Part shown: piece after piece, positions 44,017 to 52,585 of the stretch | Position numbering within the stretch: position 1 is the stretch's first letter | Layout: each line of letters starts with the position of its first letter | Source: Sphingomonas koreensis | GTDB lineage: Bacteria; Pseudomonadota; Alphaproteobacteria; Sphingomonadales; Sphingomonadaceae | Length of the DNA: 64,000 nucleotides | NCBI RefSeq assembly: GCF_002797435.1 | Contig: NZ_PGEN01000001.1 | Location: forward strand, 2,540,501-2,604,500 | Direction: 5' to 3' | The notes under the pieces: model-generated | Databases searched by the model: none | Told to the model about the DNA's origin: nothing | What the model saw: only the letters and a program-made list of their open reading frames with translations | Made by a program: the position numbers and the translations under genes

Positions 44017-44937
44017 CTAGCGGATCGGCGTGAATGGCGGCCGCGCTGCGAGATAGGCGCGCGCGGGTTGGTCGAACGGAAAGCCCTGTACCGCGAGGCC
44101 GCCGAGCAGGCGGCGGACGTTCTGGAGACTCGCATCACCGACCGCCTGAGCGGCCGGATGAGCGAGCCAGGCGCCATTGACGCGAAACCCGCTTCGGATG
44201 CGCACAAGCTGACCGGTCAAGGCCATGGCTGACAGATGCCGGTGGGCAGTGACGGGCGTCACCCCGATCATTCGCGCCACTGCTCGCGACGAAACCGGTC
44301 TGTCGGCGCGGCTAAAGGCGTCGCCGACCCGGTTGCCGCGGCAGTTCGCGGCGATCACCGTGGAGAACAGGACCAGATCGAGCCAGTTGGCGTGCCGTTC
44401 ACGGTTGGTCTGCAGCACCGCGAGCATGATATCGACCCCAGTGCGTACCCCGTTCGCCATTTCGTACGGCGCCCCGATTCGAGGCGGTGGGAGGGCTTCG
44501 CCGGCGGCGGCCAGATCTTCGACGAAACGCACGAAGCAATCGTGCGACCAGCGCAACAAATGCGCGATCCGCGGACGCCGGAGTCCCTCCACCGTCACAT
44601 GGATACGGTTGCCGCTCCGGACGCACAGCCCGTCCTCGATCAGCGCGTTCACATGCCGGCGGATCGTTTCATAGGGACGCCCCAGCGATGCGGCGAGCGC
44701 GTGGGCGGAGGTGGGGACCATCGCCGATGCGTCGGAATCCGACAGCCCTGCCACTCGCGCGGCCAGCGTGTAGATGATGAATCGGTCGATCCGGCCGCCG
44801 AACACGCGAACCCCGAGTGCGAGCAGGCTGGTCTGCAGCTCGGCCAGATGGCGCGTTGCGGCGCGGACCTGAGCGATCGGCATTTCCGCCATATCGTCCC
44901 TTTCGGGAAGCGCGGCGGTGTCCTCTGTCAGCCGCAT
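44017..44937 (-). CDS. unrecognised protein with two winged-helix DNA-binding domains
   Basis: 306 residues. Two separate winged-helix motifs can be seen: residues ~75-112 (TSAHALAASLGRPYETIRRH, then a wing with IEDGLCVRSGN) and ~213-245 (VSSRAVARMIGVTPVTAHRH, then LTGQLVRIRSG). Between them is an alpha-helical segment (about 125-205) with no known ligand domain. The two motifs are similar to each other (SLGRPYETIRRHVNAL versus MIGVTPVTAHRHLSAM), as if from an internal duplication. It would bind DNA at two half sites even as a monomer. Target genes are unknown. It is isolated: convergent with the DUF177 gene and 160 bp from the next gene upstream. Confidence 0.75.
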   Translation of the reverse strand: MRLTEDTAALPERDDMAEMPIAQVRAATRHLAELQTSLLALGVRVFGGRIDRFIIYTLAARVAGLSDSDASAMVPTSAHALAASLGRPYETIRRHVNALIEDGLCVRSGNRIHVTVEGLRRPRIAHLLRWSHDCFVRFVEDLAAAGEALPPPRIGAPYEMANGVRTGVDIMLAVLQTNRERHANWLDLVLFSTVIAANCRGNRVGDAFSRADRPVSSRAVARMIGVTPVTAHRHLSAMALTGQLVRIRSGFRVNGAWLAHPAAQAVGDASLQNVRRLLGGLAVQGFPFDQPARAYLAARPPFTPIR

Positions 44938-45097
44938 CGGCCAGGTCTGTCTGGGGCAGGGTCTTGCGGTGCCTTTGGGGGCACAGGGTTCGCCGCAATG
45001 GCAGGGTCAGATAACGCCAGGCACATGATCCACTAGAACGCAGCCTGTGCCCGATCGGTTGCCGAGTCAAAGCATCAGCCACCCGAGTTGGTGACGT

Positions 45098-46135
45098 TCA
45101 ACGTTTTTGGGTAGCCGCCTCCGGCATCGAGTCGATCCACTGCGAGAGCAGGCTGATGCCTTCGTCATGCGCGGTCGCGCGGCCAAGCTCGGGCATGGCG
45201 ATGCCGGGATCCGTGCTGCGCAGGCGGTAGATCAGGATCGAGGCGTCGGCATCGCCCGGCGCGATCGCGAACTCGCGCCCGCCGCTGCCCCGTCCTGCCG
45301 CGACCGGCCGCTTGCCGATGCCGATCGTCACCGCTTCCTTGCGGTCGAGCTCGAGGAACAGGCCCGAGTTGGAGGCAGCACCCGCCGGATTATGGCAATG
45401 CGCGCAGTTGATCTCGAGATAGGCGCGCGCACGGGCGTCGAGCGGCGCCTTGGGATCGTCCCATCGGGCGACGCGCGGGGCATCTGCCGGGGCGCGGTCG
45501 AGCAGGCCGGCGGCGACCAGCGTCTGGAGCTGTCCGCCATGGTTGAGATAGCGCGCCTTGGCCCCGATCGGGACGATCTGCCCGGACAGCGCGTGGCAAT
45601 CCTTGCACTGGTTCTGGTTTGGCACGGCGTAGCTGATCTGGCGCGGCTTGCCCGAAGGATCGGTGAAGGCGACCGCCAGCCGCGTGCCCGCGCGCTTCAG
45701 CACCGCGTCGGTGCCCTCGGCGTTCCAGACATAGGGGATCGCGACCCAGCCCGACGCGCGGCGCAGCAGAAGCCGGGTTTCGAGCGGCCGGAACGCGGCG
45801 CCTTCGCCATAGCCGAAGGTCTTGATGAGGGCGCTGCCGACCGGGAAGTCGATCGCCTTCGCCGGGTCATAGGCCGCCTTCGCGCCGGCGGGGACGTAGA
45901 TGAAGCGCTGCTTGACCGTATAGTCCGAGAACAGCGCGGTCTCGAGACCGTAGCCGATCACGCGCGGCGCGGGCGTGCGCTTCACGAGGTCGGTGAAAAA
46001 GCCATAGTCGGAGAGCTTCGCCGGATAGCCCTCCGCGGTGATCGCGGCATCGCTGACCTGGGCCGGCTGTTGTTGTGCCGCGGCGGCGACGAAGGCGGTG
46101 GCGGCGAGTGCGAACAGGATGGCGCCTGGGTTCAT
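45098..46135 (-). CDS. SO2930-family diheme c-type cytochrome
   Basis: 345 residues with a signal peptide (1-20) and two heme c sites, CKDCH (C177, C180, H181) and CAHCH (C244, C247, H248). The rest is not a classical cytochrome c fold. It opens with KLSDYGFFTDLV and carries PYVWNAEGTDAVL, as in the family described from Shewanella SO2930. Family members are encoded next to a parallel beta-helix protein, as here. The ATG at 46135 is chosen because an open stretch of nine codons further up is part of the adjacent repeat. The product should be periplasmic or outer-membrane associated. Electron partner is unknown. Confidence 0.87.
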   Translation of the reverse strand: MNPGAILFALAATAFVAAAAQQQPAQVSDAAITAEGYPAKLSDYGFFTDLVKRTPAPRVIGYGLETALFSDYTVKQRFIYVPAGAKAAYDPAKAIDFPVGSALIKTFGYGEGAAFRPLETRLLLRRASGWVAIPYVWNAEGTDAVLKRAGTRLAVAFTDPSGKPRQISYAVPNQNQCKDCHALSGQIVPIGAKARYLNHGGQLQTLVAAGLLDRAPADAPRVARWDDPKAPLDARARAYLEINCAHCHNPAGAASNSGLFLELDRKEAVTIGIGKRPVAAGRGSGGREFAIAPGDADASILIYRLRSTDPGIAMPELGRATAHDEGISLLSQWIDSMPEAATQKR

Positions 46136-46166
46136 GCCGGCCCCTGCCGCTTGCAGCCGCATGGCG

Positions 46167-46244
46167 GTTCCCCTGCGAGAGCAGGGGGCAAGAGCCGCGC
46201 AGGGCGTCGCGTGGCATCCCGGGCTCCTGCGTTCGCAGGGGAAC
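46167..46244. repeat. palindromic repeat between the diheme cytochrome and beta-helix genes
   Basis: GTTCCCCTGCGA (46167-46178) is repeated exactly in inverted form as TCGCAGGGGAAC (46233-46244). Each side also folds locally: CCCCTGC-GAGA-GCAGGGG on the left and CCTGC-GTTC-GCAGG on the right. The overall design is that of a small interspersed palindrome, distinct in sequence from the one before pbpC. Confidence 0.7.
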
Positions 46245-46265
46245 TGCAGATCGGGAGGGGCATCG

Positions 46266-47462
46266 CTATTTCGCCGCGGCCTCCATCTCGGCCGGCAGCG
46301 TCACCGGGGCTGGCTGCGGCACGTCAGCGCCGTTCAACTCGACCTTGGACGGCTTGGCGCTGTCGGTCGATGCGCCGAGCGCGAGGCCGAGGCCGAGAAC
46401 GGGCACAGGGTCTGCGACGCGCAGGCCGAGTTCGGCGACCTTCCCGGTGCCGTCCCACCACACCGGCGGGGCGTTGCCGCCGAATGCCGCGGTCAGGAAG
46501 CCGCCGCCCGGCACGTCGGGCGCAAAGCCCGCGCGGCCATGGCGGTTGCCCGACACGATGATGCGGCGGGGGTAGGGATTGTACTTCGCATCCTCGAACT
46601 TGGGGCGGTAGGAGATGATCATCACGTTCGCCGTGGCATGGTCCGACAGGTCGTTGTCGAAGACATGGACACCGTCATTGGCCATCACCAGCACGCCGGT
46701 TCCCTTGGGCACGGTCGCGACGATATTGCCCTTGGGGGCGAAGTTCGGCGTGTCGTTGGCGAACACCTTGTTGCCGAACACGCGCACGCCGCCGCCGTTC
46801 ATGCGGGGCAGATTGGGCAGGTCGAACACCAGGATCCCGCCGGTATTGCCGGTGGCGGTGTTGCCATGGACGTCGGCCATGTTGCTGTTCTCGATCTCGA
46901 TTCCCGCGACATTCTGGGACACGGTCGAGTTGCGCACCACGATCCGTTCGGACTGGCCGACATAGATTCCCGCGTCCGACGCGCCCTTCACCGTCACGCC
47001 ATCGACCAGGATGGTGTGGCTCGAGACGGGATAGACGCCATAGGCGCCGTTGGTCGCCTTGGGCCCCCCGGTCCATTCGACGCGGATGTCCTTGTAGACG
47101 ATGCGGTTCGCCTCCTTGGACTTGATCCCGTCGCCCTTGCTGTCCTCCACCGCAAAGCCGCGCAGCACGACATCGTCGGAGGTGACGAGCAGGCCTTCGC
47201 CCGCGCCGAGCTGGCCCTTGAAGCTCAATACCGTCTTGTCAGGGCCCGCGCCCCGCACCGTTACCTTGTCGACGTCGAGGCTGAGGCCGTCGGTCAGCTC
47301 GAACCGGCCCGCGCCGATCTGGACGACATCGCCCGGCTTGGCGTCGAGCAGCGCCTCCTGCAGCCGCTCCTGTGCATTGGGGCCGGCGGGAACGTCGATC
47401 GTCTTGGCGACCGCGGCGGACGACGCAACGGCAAGCAACGCAACGGTGACGGTGCGGATCAT
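46266..47462 (-). CDS. secreted parallel beta-helix protein, partner of the diheme cytochrome
   Basis: 398 residues, signal peptide 1-19 (SSAAVAKT). The chain is a right-handed parallel beta-helix with short coil repeats such as GIEIENSNMADVHGNTATGN and GGVRVFGNKVFANDTP. Asn ladders are visible. Family members (the TIGR03805-type group) sit beside SO2930-type cytochromes. The fold is shared by pectate lyases and surface-modifying enzymes, but I see no catalytic Ca site. ACAGGAGAGGCCC precedes the ATG, a strong ribosome site. Transcription would run from here through the repeat into the cytochrome gene. Confidence 0.87.
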   Translation of the reverse strand: MIRTVTVALLAVASSAAVAKTIDVPAGPNAQERLQEALLDAKPGDVVQIGAGRFELTDGLSLDVDKVTVRGAGPDKTVLSFKGQLGAGEGLLVTSDDVVLRGFAVEDSKGDGIKSKEANRIVYKDIRVEWTGGPKATNGAYGVYPVSSHTILVDGVTVKGASDAGIYVGQSERIVVRNSTVSQNVAGIEIENSNMADVHGNTATGNTGGILVFDLPNLPRMNGGGVRVFGNKVFANDTPNFAPKGNIVATVPKGTGVLVMANDGVHVFDNDLSDHATANVMIISYRPKFEDAKYNPYPRRIIVSGNRHGRAGFAPDVPGGGFLTAAFGGNAPPVWWDGTGKVAELGLRVADPVPVLGLGLALGASTDSAKPSKVELNGADVPQPAPVTLPAEMEAAAK

Positions 47463-47532
47463 GGGCCTCTCCTGTTTTGAGGCCAGCTTACCCGGTCCGA
47501 AGCGTCCGTCCAGTCACTAACATGCCTGTCAG

Positions 47533-48015
47533 TTACTCGCGCGCGTCGCCCGGCATCTCGTCCTCGGCGCGCGCCAGTTCCTTCGGCTTGCGCTTCTCGA
47601 AGATCGCGGCGAGCTTTGCCTTGGTCGCGTCGTCCAGGTCCTTCGATGCGGCCGGGAACATCTCTTCCTCCTCCTCGTCGATATGATGGAGGTAGCGGTC
47701 GCGCATCGTCTTGAAGCGGGTGAGCCAGCCGGACGAGCTCATCTCCATCTCGACCAGCTCGCCCAGCATGTCGTCGACCTCCTTGTGCTCGGACACCGAA
47801 TGGCGCGCATCGTCGCGCAGGTCGGGGTCGGCGAGCATCGTCGCGTAGAGCGATTCTTCCTCGGCGGCGGCGTGCGCCTGAAGCTCGAGCCGCAATTCCT
47901 CGAACAGCGTGCGGCGCTCCTCGCTGTCGCCGCTGGTTTCGGCGATCGCGTCGAGCAGCTTGCGCTGACGGTCGTGGTCGCGCTTCAACTCCGCGAAGAT
48001 CCGGTCGTCGGCCAT
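47533..48015 (-). CDS. hemerythrin HHE-domain protein
   Basis: 160 residues, four-helix HHE fold. Candidate iron ligands are H14 (RDHDRQ), H48 and E52 (AHAAAEEESLY), H77 (SEHKEV), H110/H111 and E116 (YLHHIDEEEEEMF). These are the positions expected for a diiron centre. Such single-domain proteins are linked to oxygen or NO sensing and iron stress in proteobacteria. The C-terminal 35 residues are Lys/Glu-rich and outside the fold. There is no signal peptide, so it is cytoplasmic. Confidence 0.9.
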   Translation of the reverse strand: MADDRIFAELKRDHDRQRKLLDAIAETSGDSEERRTLFEELRLELQAHAAAEEESLYATMLADPDLRDDARHSVSEHKEVDDMLGELVEMEMSSSGWLTRFKTMRDRYLHHIDEEEEEMFPAASKDLDDATKAKLAAIFEKRKPKELARAEDEMPGDARE

Positions 48016-48079
48016 CGGTACATCTCCTTCTGGCGCTTCAACCGGTCAGGCCGGGCGAGGTTTCAGGCGCGAATCATTC

Positions 48080-49534
48080 TCACGCGCTTTCAAGGATTTC
48101 CTGCCGCCACGCCCGGGCCAGCAGCACCACGAGCCCGCCGGCCAGCGCGAAATAGAGACCAAGCCCCACCCACGGCGACCAGCCCCAGAACTCGTTGGGG
48201 AGGGTGCGGATGTCGCCGTTCAGGAACATGGGCAGGATATGCTGCGTCACCGGGGCCGGGTAGAAATGCGGCGCCTGCACGTCGGCGGCGGTGATGGCGA
48301 GGTTGATCGCGACGCTGGCGGCCAGAAAGCCGCCGCCCAGCCATTTTTCCGCCCGGCTCGCGCCCGCCCAGAAGGCGGCGAGGCCGATGGCAAGATAGGC
48401 GACGGCCGGGAGTGCGTGGCGCGGACCGGTCGCGTTGCCGCCGTCCCAATAGACATAGGCGGCGTTATAGAGCAGCGCGATCACCGCGCCCGCCGCTGCG
48501 ACCGCGCCGATGTCGCGTTTCGCCGGACCGCGCAACAGCGCCCAGATGCCGAAGGGAGCGAGCACCAGCACCGGCGCCACCCAGACCAGACCGCGGCGCT
48601 TGCCGCCGACAATCTCCCAGAGAATATCCGGCTTGGGATAGGTCAGGCCGAACAGGCCCTGTTGCATGCCTTCGAACCCGACCACGCCCGAATAGCCGGT
48701 CTGGAAGGCGTGTCCGAACACGGCAAGGTTGTAGGCGAGAAGGGGAAGCGACGCCGCGATGCCGCCTGCGAGCGCTAGGGCGAGCGTGCGGCCGATCCGG
48801 CGCGGCTCCCAGCCGCGGATGCGCCACAGCGCCCAGAGTGCAACCGGGGCGCCGGTCAGCACCACGCTATGTTCGATCACCACTGCCCAGCCCAGCGCCA
48901 GGCCAGCGATCAGAGCATAGCGGCCGGGATGCCCGCCGCCACCGGTCCCGCGCCACACCGCCCATAGCGCGATGGCGATCAGTGCCGTGGCCGGGGCATG
49001 ACCGAAATAGGTGGTGCTCCATCCCCAGATTGTCGTTCCGAACGCGAAGCCGGTGGCGCCGAACAGTCCCGCGGTGCGGCTCCCGGTGATGCCGGTGCCA
49101 AGGTCCAGCAGTGCGATCGCCGCCAGCGCGGTGAGTATCGCGCTGGTGAGGGCGGCCGAGACACGCATCCGGACCGCCAGGAAATCCTCCGCGGCGGGGT
49201 CGAACAGCCTGTGTGGAACGTCGGCCGAGGTCTGGCCGGTGACGGCATTGGTCAGCGCCACCCAGGGCAGGGCCATCAGCGTCATGCCCGGCGCCTTGTC
49301 CATATAGACATGGCCGTCGAACATCGCCTTGTCGATCGTCATGTCGGCAAAGCTGTCGATCCGCGCATCGCCGGTCTCGACGATCGCGGTGGCGGCGAGC
49401 AGCCGGGTCGCGCTGTTGGGGTTGAAGGCCCATGAGCCGAACCAGACGCACGAGAGCCAGACCAGCGCGAAGAGCAGCACCGGAAACTGCCAGCGCCGCC
49501 GCACCTCACCTTCCGTCACGCCAAACCCCCGCAT
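48080..49534 (-). CDS. large multi-pass membrane protein, GT-C-like
   Basis: 484 residues with about 11-12 membrane spans. The first span is followed by a large polar loop (ARIDSFADMTIDKAMFDGHV) that includes DGHVYMDKAPGM, close to the acidic first-loop pattern of GT-C glycosyltransferases and mannosyltransferase-like proteins. This type is annotated as a hypothetical membrane protein in related genomes. A role in lipid-linked sugar transfer is inference. No glycan genes lie next to it. The ATG at 49534 is chosen over in-frame codons upstream, which have no hydrophobic or conserved start. Confidence 0.7.
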   Translation of the reverse strand: MRGFGVTEGEVRRRWQFPVLLFALVWLSCVWFGSWAFNPNSATRLLAATAIVETGDARIDSFADMTIDKAMFDGHVYMDKAPGMTLMALPWVALTNAVTGQTSADVPHRLFDPAAEDFLAVRMRVSAALTSAILTALAAIALLDLGTGITGSRTAGLFGATGFAFGTTIWGWSTTYFGHAPATALIAIALWAVWRGTGGGGHPGRYALIAGLALGWAVVIEHSVVLTGAPVALWALWRIRGWEPRRIGRTLALALAGGIAASLPLLAYNLAVFGHAFQTGYSGVVGFEGMQQGLFGLTYPKPDILWEIVGGKRRGLVWVAPVLVLAPFGIWALLRGPAKRDIGAVAAAGAVIALLYNAAYVYWDGGNATGPRHALPAVAYLAIGLAAFWAGASRAEKWLGGGFLAASVAINLAITAADVQAPHFYPAPVTQHILPMFLNGDIRTLPNEFWGWSPWVGLGLYFALAGGLVVLLARAWRQEILESA

Positions 49535-49674
49535 TGTCGAATTCAGTGCGTCACATCGGCCCGCTGCCACAGGCCAAGCCGGTGTGATCCATTGCGTGTG
49601 ACGTCGTGGCCCCGCCCGTTCCGTCAGCCTGAACGGATCCCTGCCCGCGCGATGAGAACGATCGAGGCGCGCCT

Positions 49675-50076
49675 CTAGTCGGGCAGGACCTTCTCGGCGC
49701 GCTTGCGCGCATCGGCTTCGGCCTTGCCCGCCTGGATCTCGCGCGACGAGCAGCCGATGCCGCCGCCCGGACCCACGGCCGAGCAGCTGCCGATGCCGGT
49801 ATCGCCGACGCTCATCGCGCCCTGCTGGCGCACCGCCCAGCTCTCATTCTGAGGCGCGACTTGCTGGTCGCGCAGCTCCTTGGGGATGCGGAAACGTTCC
49901 TCGGCAGGACGGCGGACGCAGATCACCACCTCATCGCCATCGGCATTGGTCGGGCATTTGTCGTCGCCATAGATGACGAGCACGCCATTCTGCGCAGCAT
50001 TCTGCGCCAGCGCCGGAAGCGGTGCCGCGAGCGGTGCGGCGGCGAGGGTCAGGCCCAGCAGGATCGTCTTCGTCAT
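49675..50076 (-). CDS. secreted hypothetical protein with four cysteines
   Basis: 133 residues, signal peptide 1-24 (LPALAQN). The mature protein begins with VLVIYGDDKCPTNADGDEVV, then VCVRRPAEERFRIPKELR-like ICVRRPAEERFRIPKELR, and a Gly/Ser/Cys-rich stretch (IGSCSAVGPGGGIGCSS), giving four cysteines that could form two disulfides in the periplasm. This type is common among sphingomonads as a conserved hypothetical, from memory. GGAGTT lies 7 nt before the ATG at 50076, so I prefer it to the ATG at 50088. Function unknown. Confidence 0.75.
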   Translation of the reverse strand: MTKTILLGLTLAAAPLAAPLPALAQNAAQNGVLVIYGDDKCPTNADGDEVVICVRRPAEERFRIPKELRDQQVAPQNESWAVRQQGAMSVGDTGIGSCSAVGPGGGIGCSSREIQAGKAEADARKRAEKVLPD

Positions 50077-50106
50077 CGTCAACTCCATATCCCCCAACGC
50101 CCCTAT

Positions 50107-50640
50107 CTATACCCGTTTCGAAACCGCAATGGCAGCCCTGCACGCCAACCGGATCGCGCCCGCAAGCAGCGGATAGGCCGGTGCCGTCTCCGCGCCCGCC
50201 GCCAGTGCCGAATCGCGATGCTCAAGCTCTTCGGCGCGGAATTCGGCCACCGCGTCCGACAACACCGGATCGCTCGATCCCAGCGCGGCGAGCTGTTCCT
50301 GATAGTGGAGATCGATCTCGGTCTCCACCGCCGCGGTGCAGGCCATCGCCGCCGCCGGGCCGAGCGCCGCGGTTGCCGCGCCCAGCGCGAAGCCCGCGAC
50401 ATTCCATACCGGCTGCAACGCGGTCGGCCGCACGCCGCGCTCGGCAATCAACGCATCAAAGAAGGCGCGGTGCCGTTCCTCCTGATTCGCCATGCCCGAA
50501 ATCGCGCGCGCCATGTCGTGCCGGTCGCCCATCACGGCGAGCTGCCCGGCATAGATGCGCGTCGCGCCATATTCCCCCGCCTGATCCACCCGGATCATCG
50601 AGGGGATGTCGGCGCGGCGATCTCCCGGCTTCCACCTCAT
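50107..50640 (-). CDS. coq7: COQ7-type demethoxyubiquinone hydroxylase
   Basis: 177 residues. COQ7 adds the C6 hydroxyl of the ubiquinone ring, a late step in ubiquinone synthesis at the membrane. The ferritin-like diiron site is seen as DQAGEYGATRIYAGQ (first Glu), NQEERHRAFF (Glu and His), ETEIDLHYQEQ (Glu) and EELEHRDSAL (Glu, His). The start at 50640 overlaps the stop of the DsbB-like gene (ATGA), so the two are coupled. The enzyme has no membrane span but is expected to sit on the inner membrane surface. Confidence 0.93.
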   Translation of the reverse strand: MRWKPGDRRADIPSMIRVDQAGEYGATRIYAGQLAVMGDRHDMARAISGMANQEERHRAFFDALIAERGVRPTALQPVWNVAGFALGAATAALGPAAAMACTAAVETEIDLHYQEQLAALGSSDPVLSDAVAEFRAEELEHRDSALAAGAETAPAYPLLAGAIRLACRAAIAVSKRV

Positions 50641-51104
50641 CGGCGTTGCCGCTTCAGCATCAGCACGGCGATCACCAGCGCCCCGCCGAGCGAGATGATT
50701 GCGTTCCACCCGGCGAGCGAAATGCCGAGGAAATGCCAGGGCGCGACGTCGCAGCGCACCAGCGGCGCGTTCATGATCGCGTCGAGCGCGCTGCCGCCGC
50801 TGCCGAAGGTGGTGGCGCACTGGGTGAGCCCTTCCCACCATTTATACTCGACCCCGGCATGGAAGGCGCCGATCGCACCGCTGATCGCGATGCCGATCGC
50901 GGCGAGCCACACCAGCAGGTCGCGGACCGGCTTCGCTGCAAAGGACAGGGCGGCAAGCGCGATCGCCGCATAATGCGGGTAGCGCTGCCACATGCACATC
51001 TCGCACGGGAACAGCCCGCTGACATACTGGCTGTAGAGCGCGCCGCCGATCAGGCCGAGCGGGATGAGCAGGGCGAGCGCCTGCGCGGTGCGACGGGGTG
51101 CCAT
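50637..51104 (-). CDS. disulfide bond formation protein B (DsbB-like)
   Basis: 155 residues with four membrane spans. The redox pair C34-x2-C37 (LFPCEMCMWQRYPHY) and the second pair C96 and C118 (TQCATTF ... LVRCDVAPW) match DsbB/DsbI, which passes electrons from DsbA to quinone. The ATG at 51104 lies 11 nt after the ctpA stop. The downstream gene makes ubiquinone, the electron acceptor of DsbB, which is a suggestive though perhaps accidental neighbourhood. The open frame continues upstream inside ctpA but is not part of the protein. Confidence 0.93.
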   Translation of the reverse strand: MAPRRTAQALALLIPLGLIGGALYSQYVSGLFPCEMCMWQRYPHYAAIALAALSFAAKPVRDLLVWLAAIGIAISGAIGAFHAGVEYKWWEGLTQCATTFGSGGSALDAIMNAPLVRCDVAPWHFLGISLAGWNAIISLGGALVIAVLMLKRQRR

Positions 51105-51115
51105 CGGTTCCTGCC

Positions 51116-52462
51116 TCAGCGCTTGCTGCCGGCCTTGGGCGCGCCGCCGCCCTCGGCCATGCGCGTGGGCGCGGCGGTACGGGCGATGGTCTGCAGCGCG
51201 TAATGGAGCTGGAAGTCCTCGACGCCCTTCTTCTTGAGCTCGTCGATCGTCGCGGCGAAGCGCGGATCGGTCTTGGTGTCTTCCTCCAGCACCGAATTGT
51301 CGACCTTGGTCTCGTTGATCAGGTGACGGCGCAGATCGGCCTCGCGGAACACCGGCCGGGTCTTGTAGTCGGCATCGGTGAGCTGCGGCACCTTGAGATC
51401 GGGCTCGATCCCGCCTTCCTGTACCGAACGGCCCGAGGGGGTGTAGTAGCGCGCGGTGGTGAGCCGCAGCGCGGTGCGCGGGCCGAGCTGGAGCAGGGTC
51501 TGCACCGATCCCTTGCCGAAGGTCTTCTCGCCCAGCACCAGCGCGCGGTGGTGGTCCTGCAGCGCACCGGCGACGATCTCCGAGGCGGACGCGGTGCCGG
51601 CATCGACCAGCACGACCAGCGGCAGCCCGCGGGCAAGGTCGTCGGCCTTGGCGTACCAGCGTTCGATATCCGCCTTGTCGCGGCCGCGCTGCGAGACGAT
51701 TTCGCCATGTGCGAGGAACGCGTCGGTCACTTCGATCGCCTGGTTGAGCAGGCCGCCGCCATTGGCGCGCAGATCGATGACATAGCCCTTGGGCTTGCCG
51801 CCCAGTTGCTTCTCGATCGCGGCGATGCCGGCGCGCATGTCCGATGCGGTGGTGGCGCTGAAGGTGTTGATGTTGAGGATGCCGATGCCGTCCTTGACCT
51901 CCCACTTCACCGCCTTCTGGACGATGGTCTCACGGGTCAGGGAGACGTCGAACGGCTTGTCGCGGCCGGGGCGGACGATCCGCACGGTGATCTTGGTGCC
52001 GGGCTCGCCCCGCATCTGGCTGATCGCCTCGTCGAGCGTGCCGCCATAGATCAGCTTGCCGTCGAGATGGGTGATGAAGTCGCCCGACTTGATCCCCGCG
52101 CGCCAGGCAGGGGTATCCTCGGTCGGGGTCACCACCTTGACCGCGCCGTCCTCCATCGTGACCGAGAGGCCGAGGCCGCCATAATTGCCGTCGGTGGCGA
52201 GGCGCATATTGTCGAACGCCAGCGCGTCGACATAGGAGCTGTGCGGATCGAGGCTGGCGAGCATCCCTTCGATCGCGCCCTTGATCAGCGTCTTGTCATC
52301 GACCTGCTCGACATAGTCGGCCTTCACCCGCGCATAGACGTCCATGAAGGCGTCGAGCTCGCGATAGCTGGAGGTATCGACGCTGGCCATGGCGCCGGTG
52401 GTGACGGGGATCAGCGCCAGCGCGCCGACTGCGGCGGTGACCTGAAGCAGGGGACGGATCAT
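51116..52462 (-). CDS. ctpA: C-terminal processing peptidase, S41 family (CtpA)
   Basis: 448 residues. Signal peptide or anchor at 1-25, helical region to ~75, PDZ domain ~85-165 (YGGLGLSVTMEDG, GIKSGDFITHLDG), then the S41 protease core. The catalytic serine is in ASASEIVAG (about S294) and the lysine in EKTFGKGSVQT (about K317). CtpA proteases cut periplasmic proteins at C-termini and control cell-wall hydrolases. It lies downstream of the envC-like gene, a cell-wall hydrolase activator, in conserved order. The start at 52462 is preferred because upstream codons do not form a signal peptide. Confidence 0.94.
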   Translation of the reverse strand: MIRPLLQVTAAVGALALIPVTTGAMASVDTSSYRELDAFMDVYARVKADYVEQVDDKTLIKGAIEGMLASLDPHSSYVDALAFDNMRLATDGNYGGLGLSVTMEDGAVKVVTPTEDTPAWRAGIKSGDFITHLDGKLIYGGTLDEAISQMRGEPGTKITVRIVRPGRDKPFDVSLTRETIVQKAVKWEVKDGIGILNINTFSATTASDMRAGIAAIEKQLGGKPKGYVIDLRANGGGLLNQAIEVTDAFLAHGEIVSQRGRDKADIERWYAKADDLARGLPLVVLVDAGTASASEIVAGALQDHHRALVLGEKTFGKGSVQTLLQLGPRTALRLTTARYYTPSGRSVQEGGIEPDLKVPQLTDADYKTRPVFREADLRRHLINETKVDNSVLEEDTKTDPRFAATIDELKKKGVEDFQLHYALQTIARTAAPTRMAEGGGAPKAGSKR

Positions 52463-52585
52463 ACGCAAACTTCCTGAGCGATGCTTGGGGACAGGATAGA
52501 CCGGAAAGCCGTGGCCGCAAAGCGGCAAGGGTGGGGCGCCTTATAGGCTCGCGGCATCGCCCCGGTGCCGTCTGACCAAGGCGCA

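Noticed and set aside
50637..51905. A 422-residue fusion of upstream sequence with the DsbB-like protein
   Set aside because: The upstream part lies in another frame of ctpA with Arg/Gly/Ala-rich shadow composition. The real DsbB-like protein starts at 51104.
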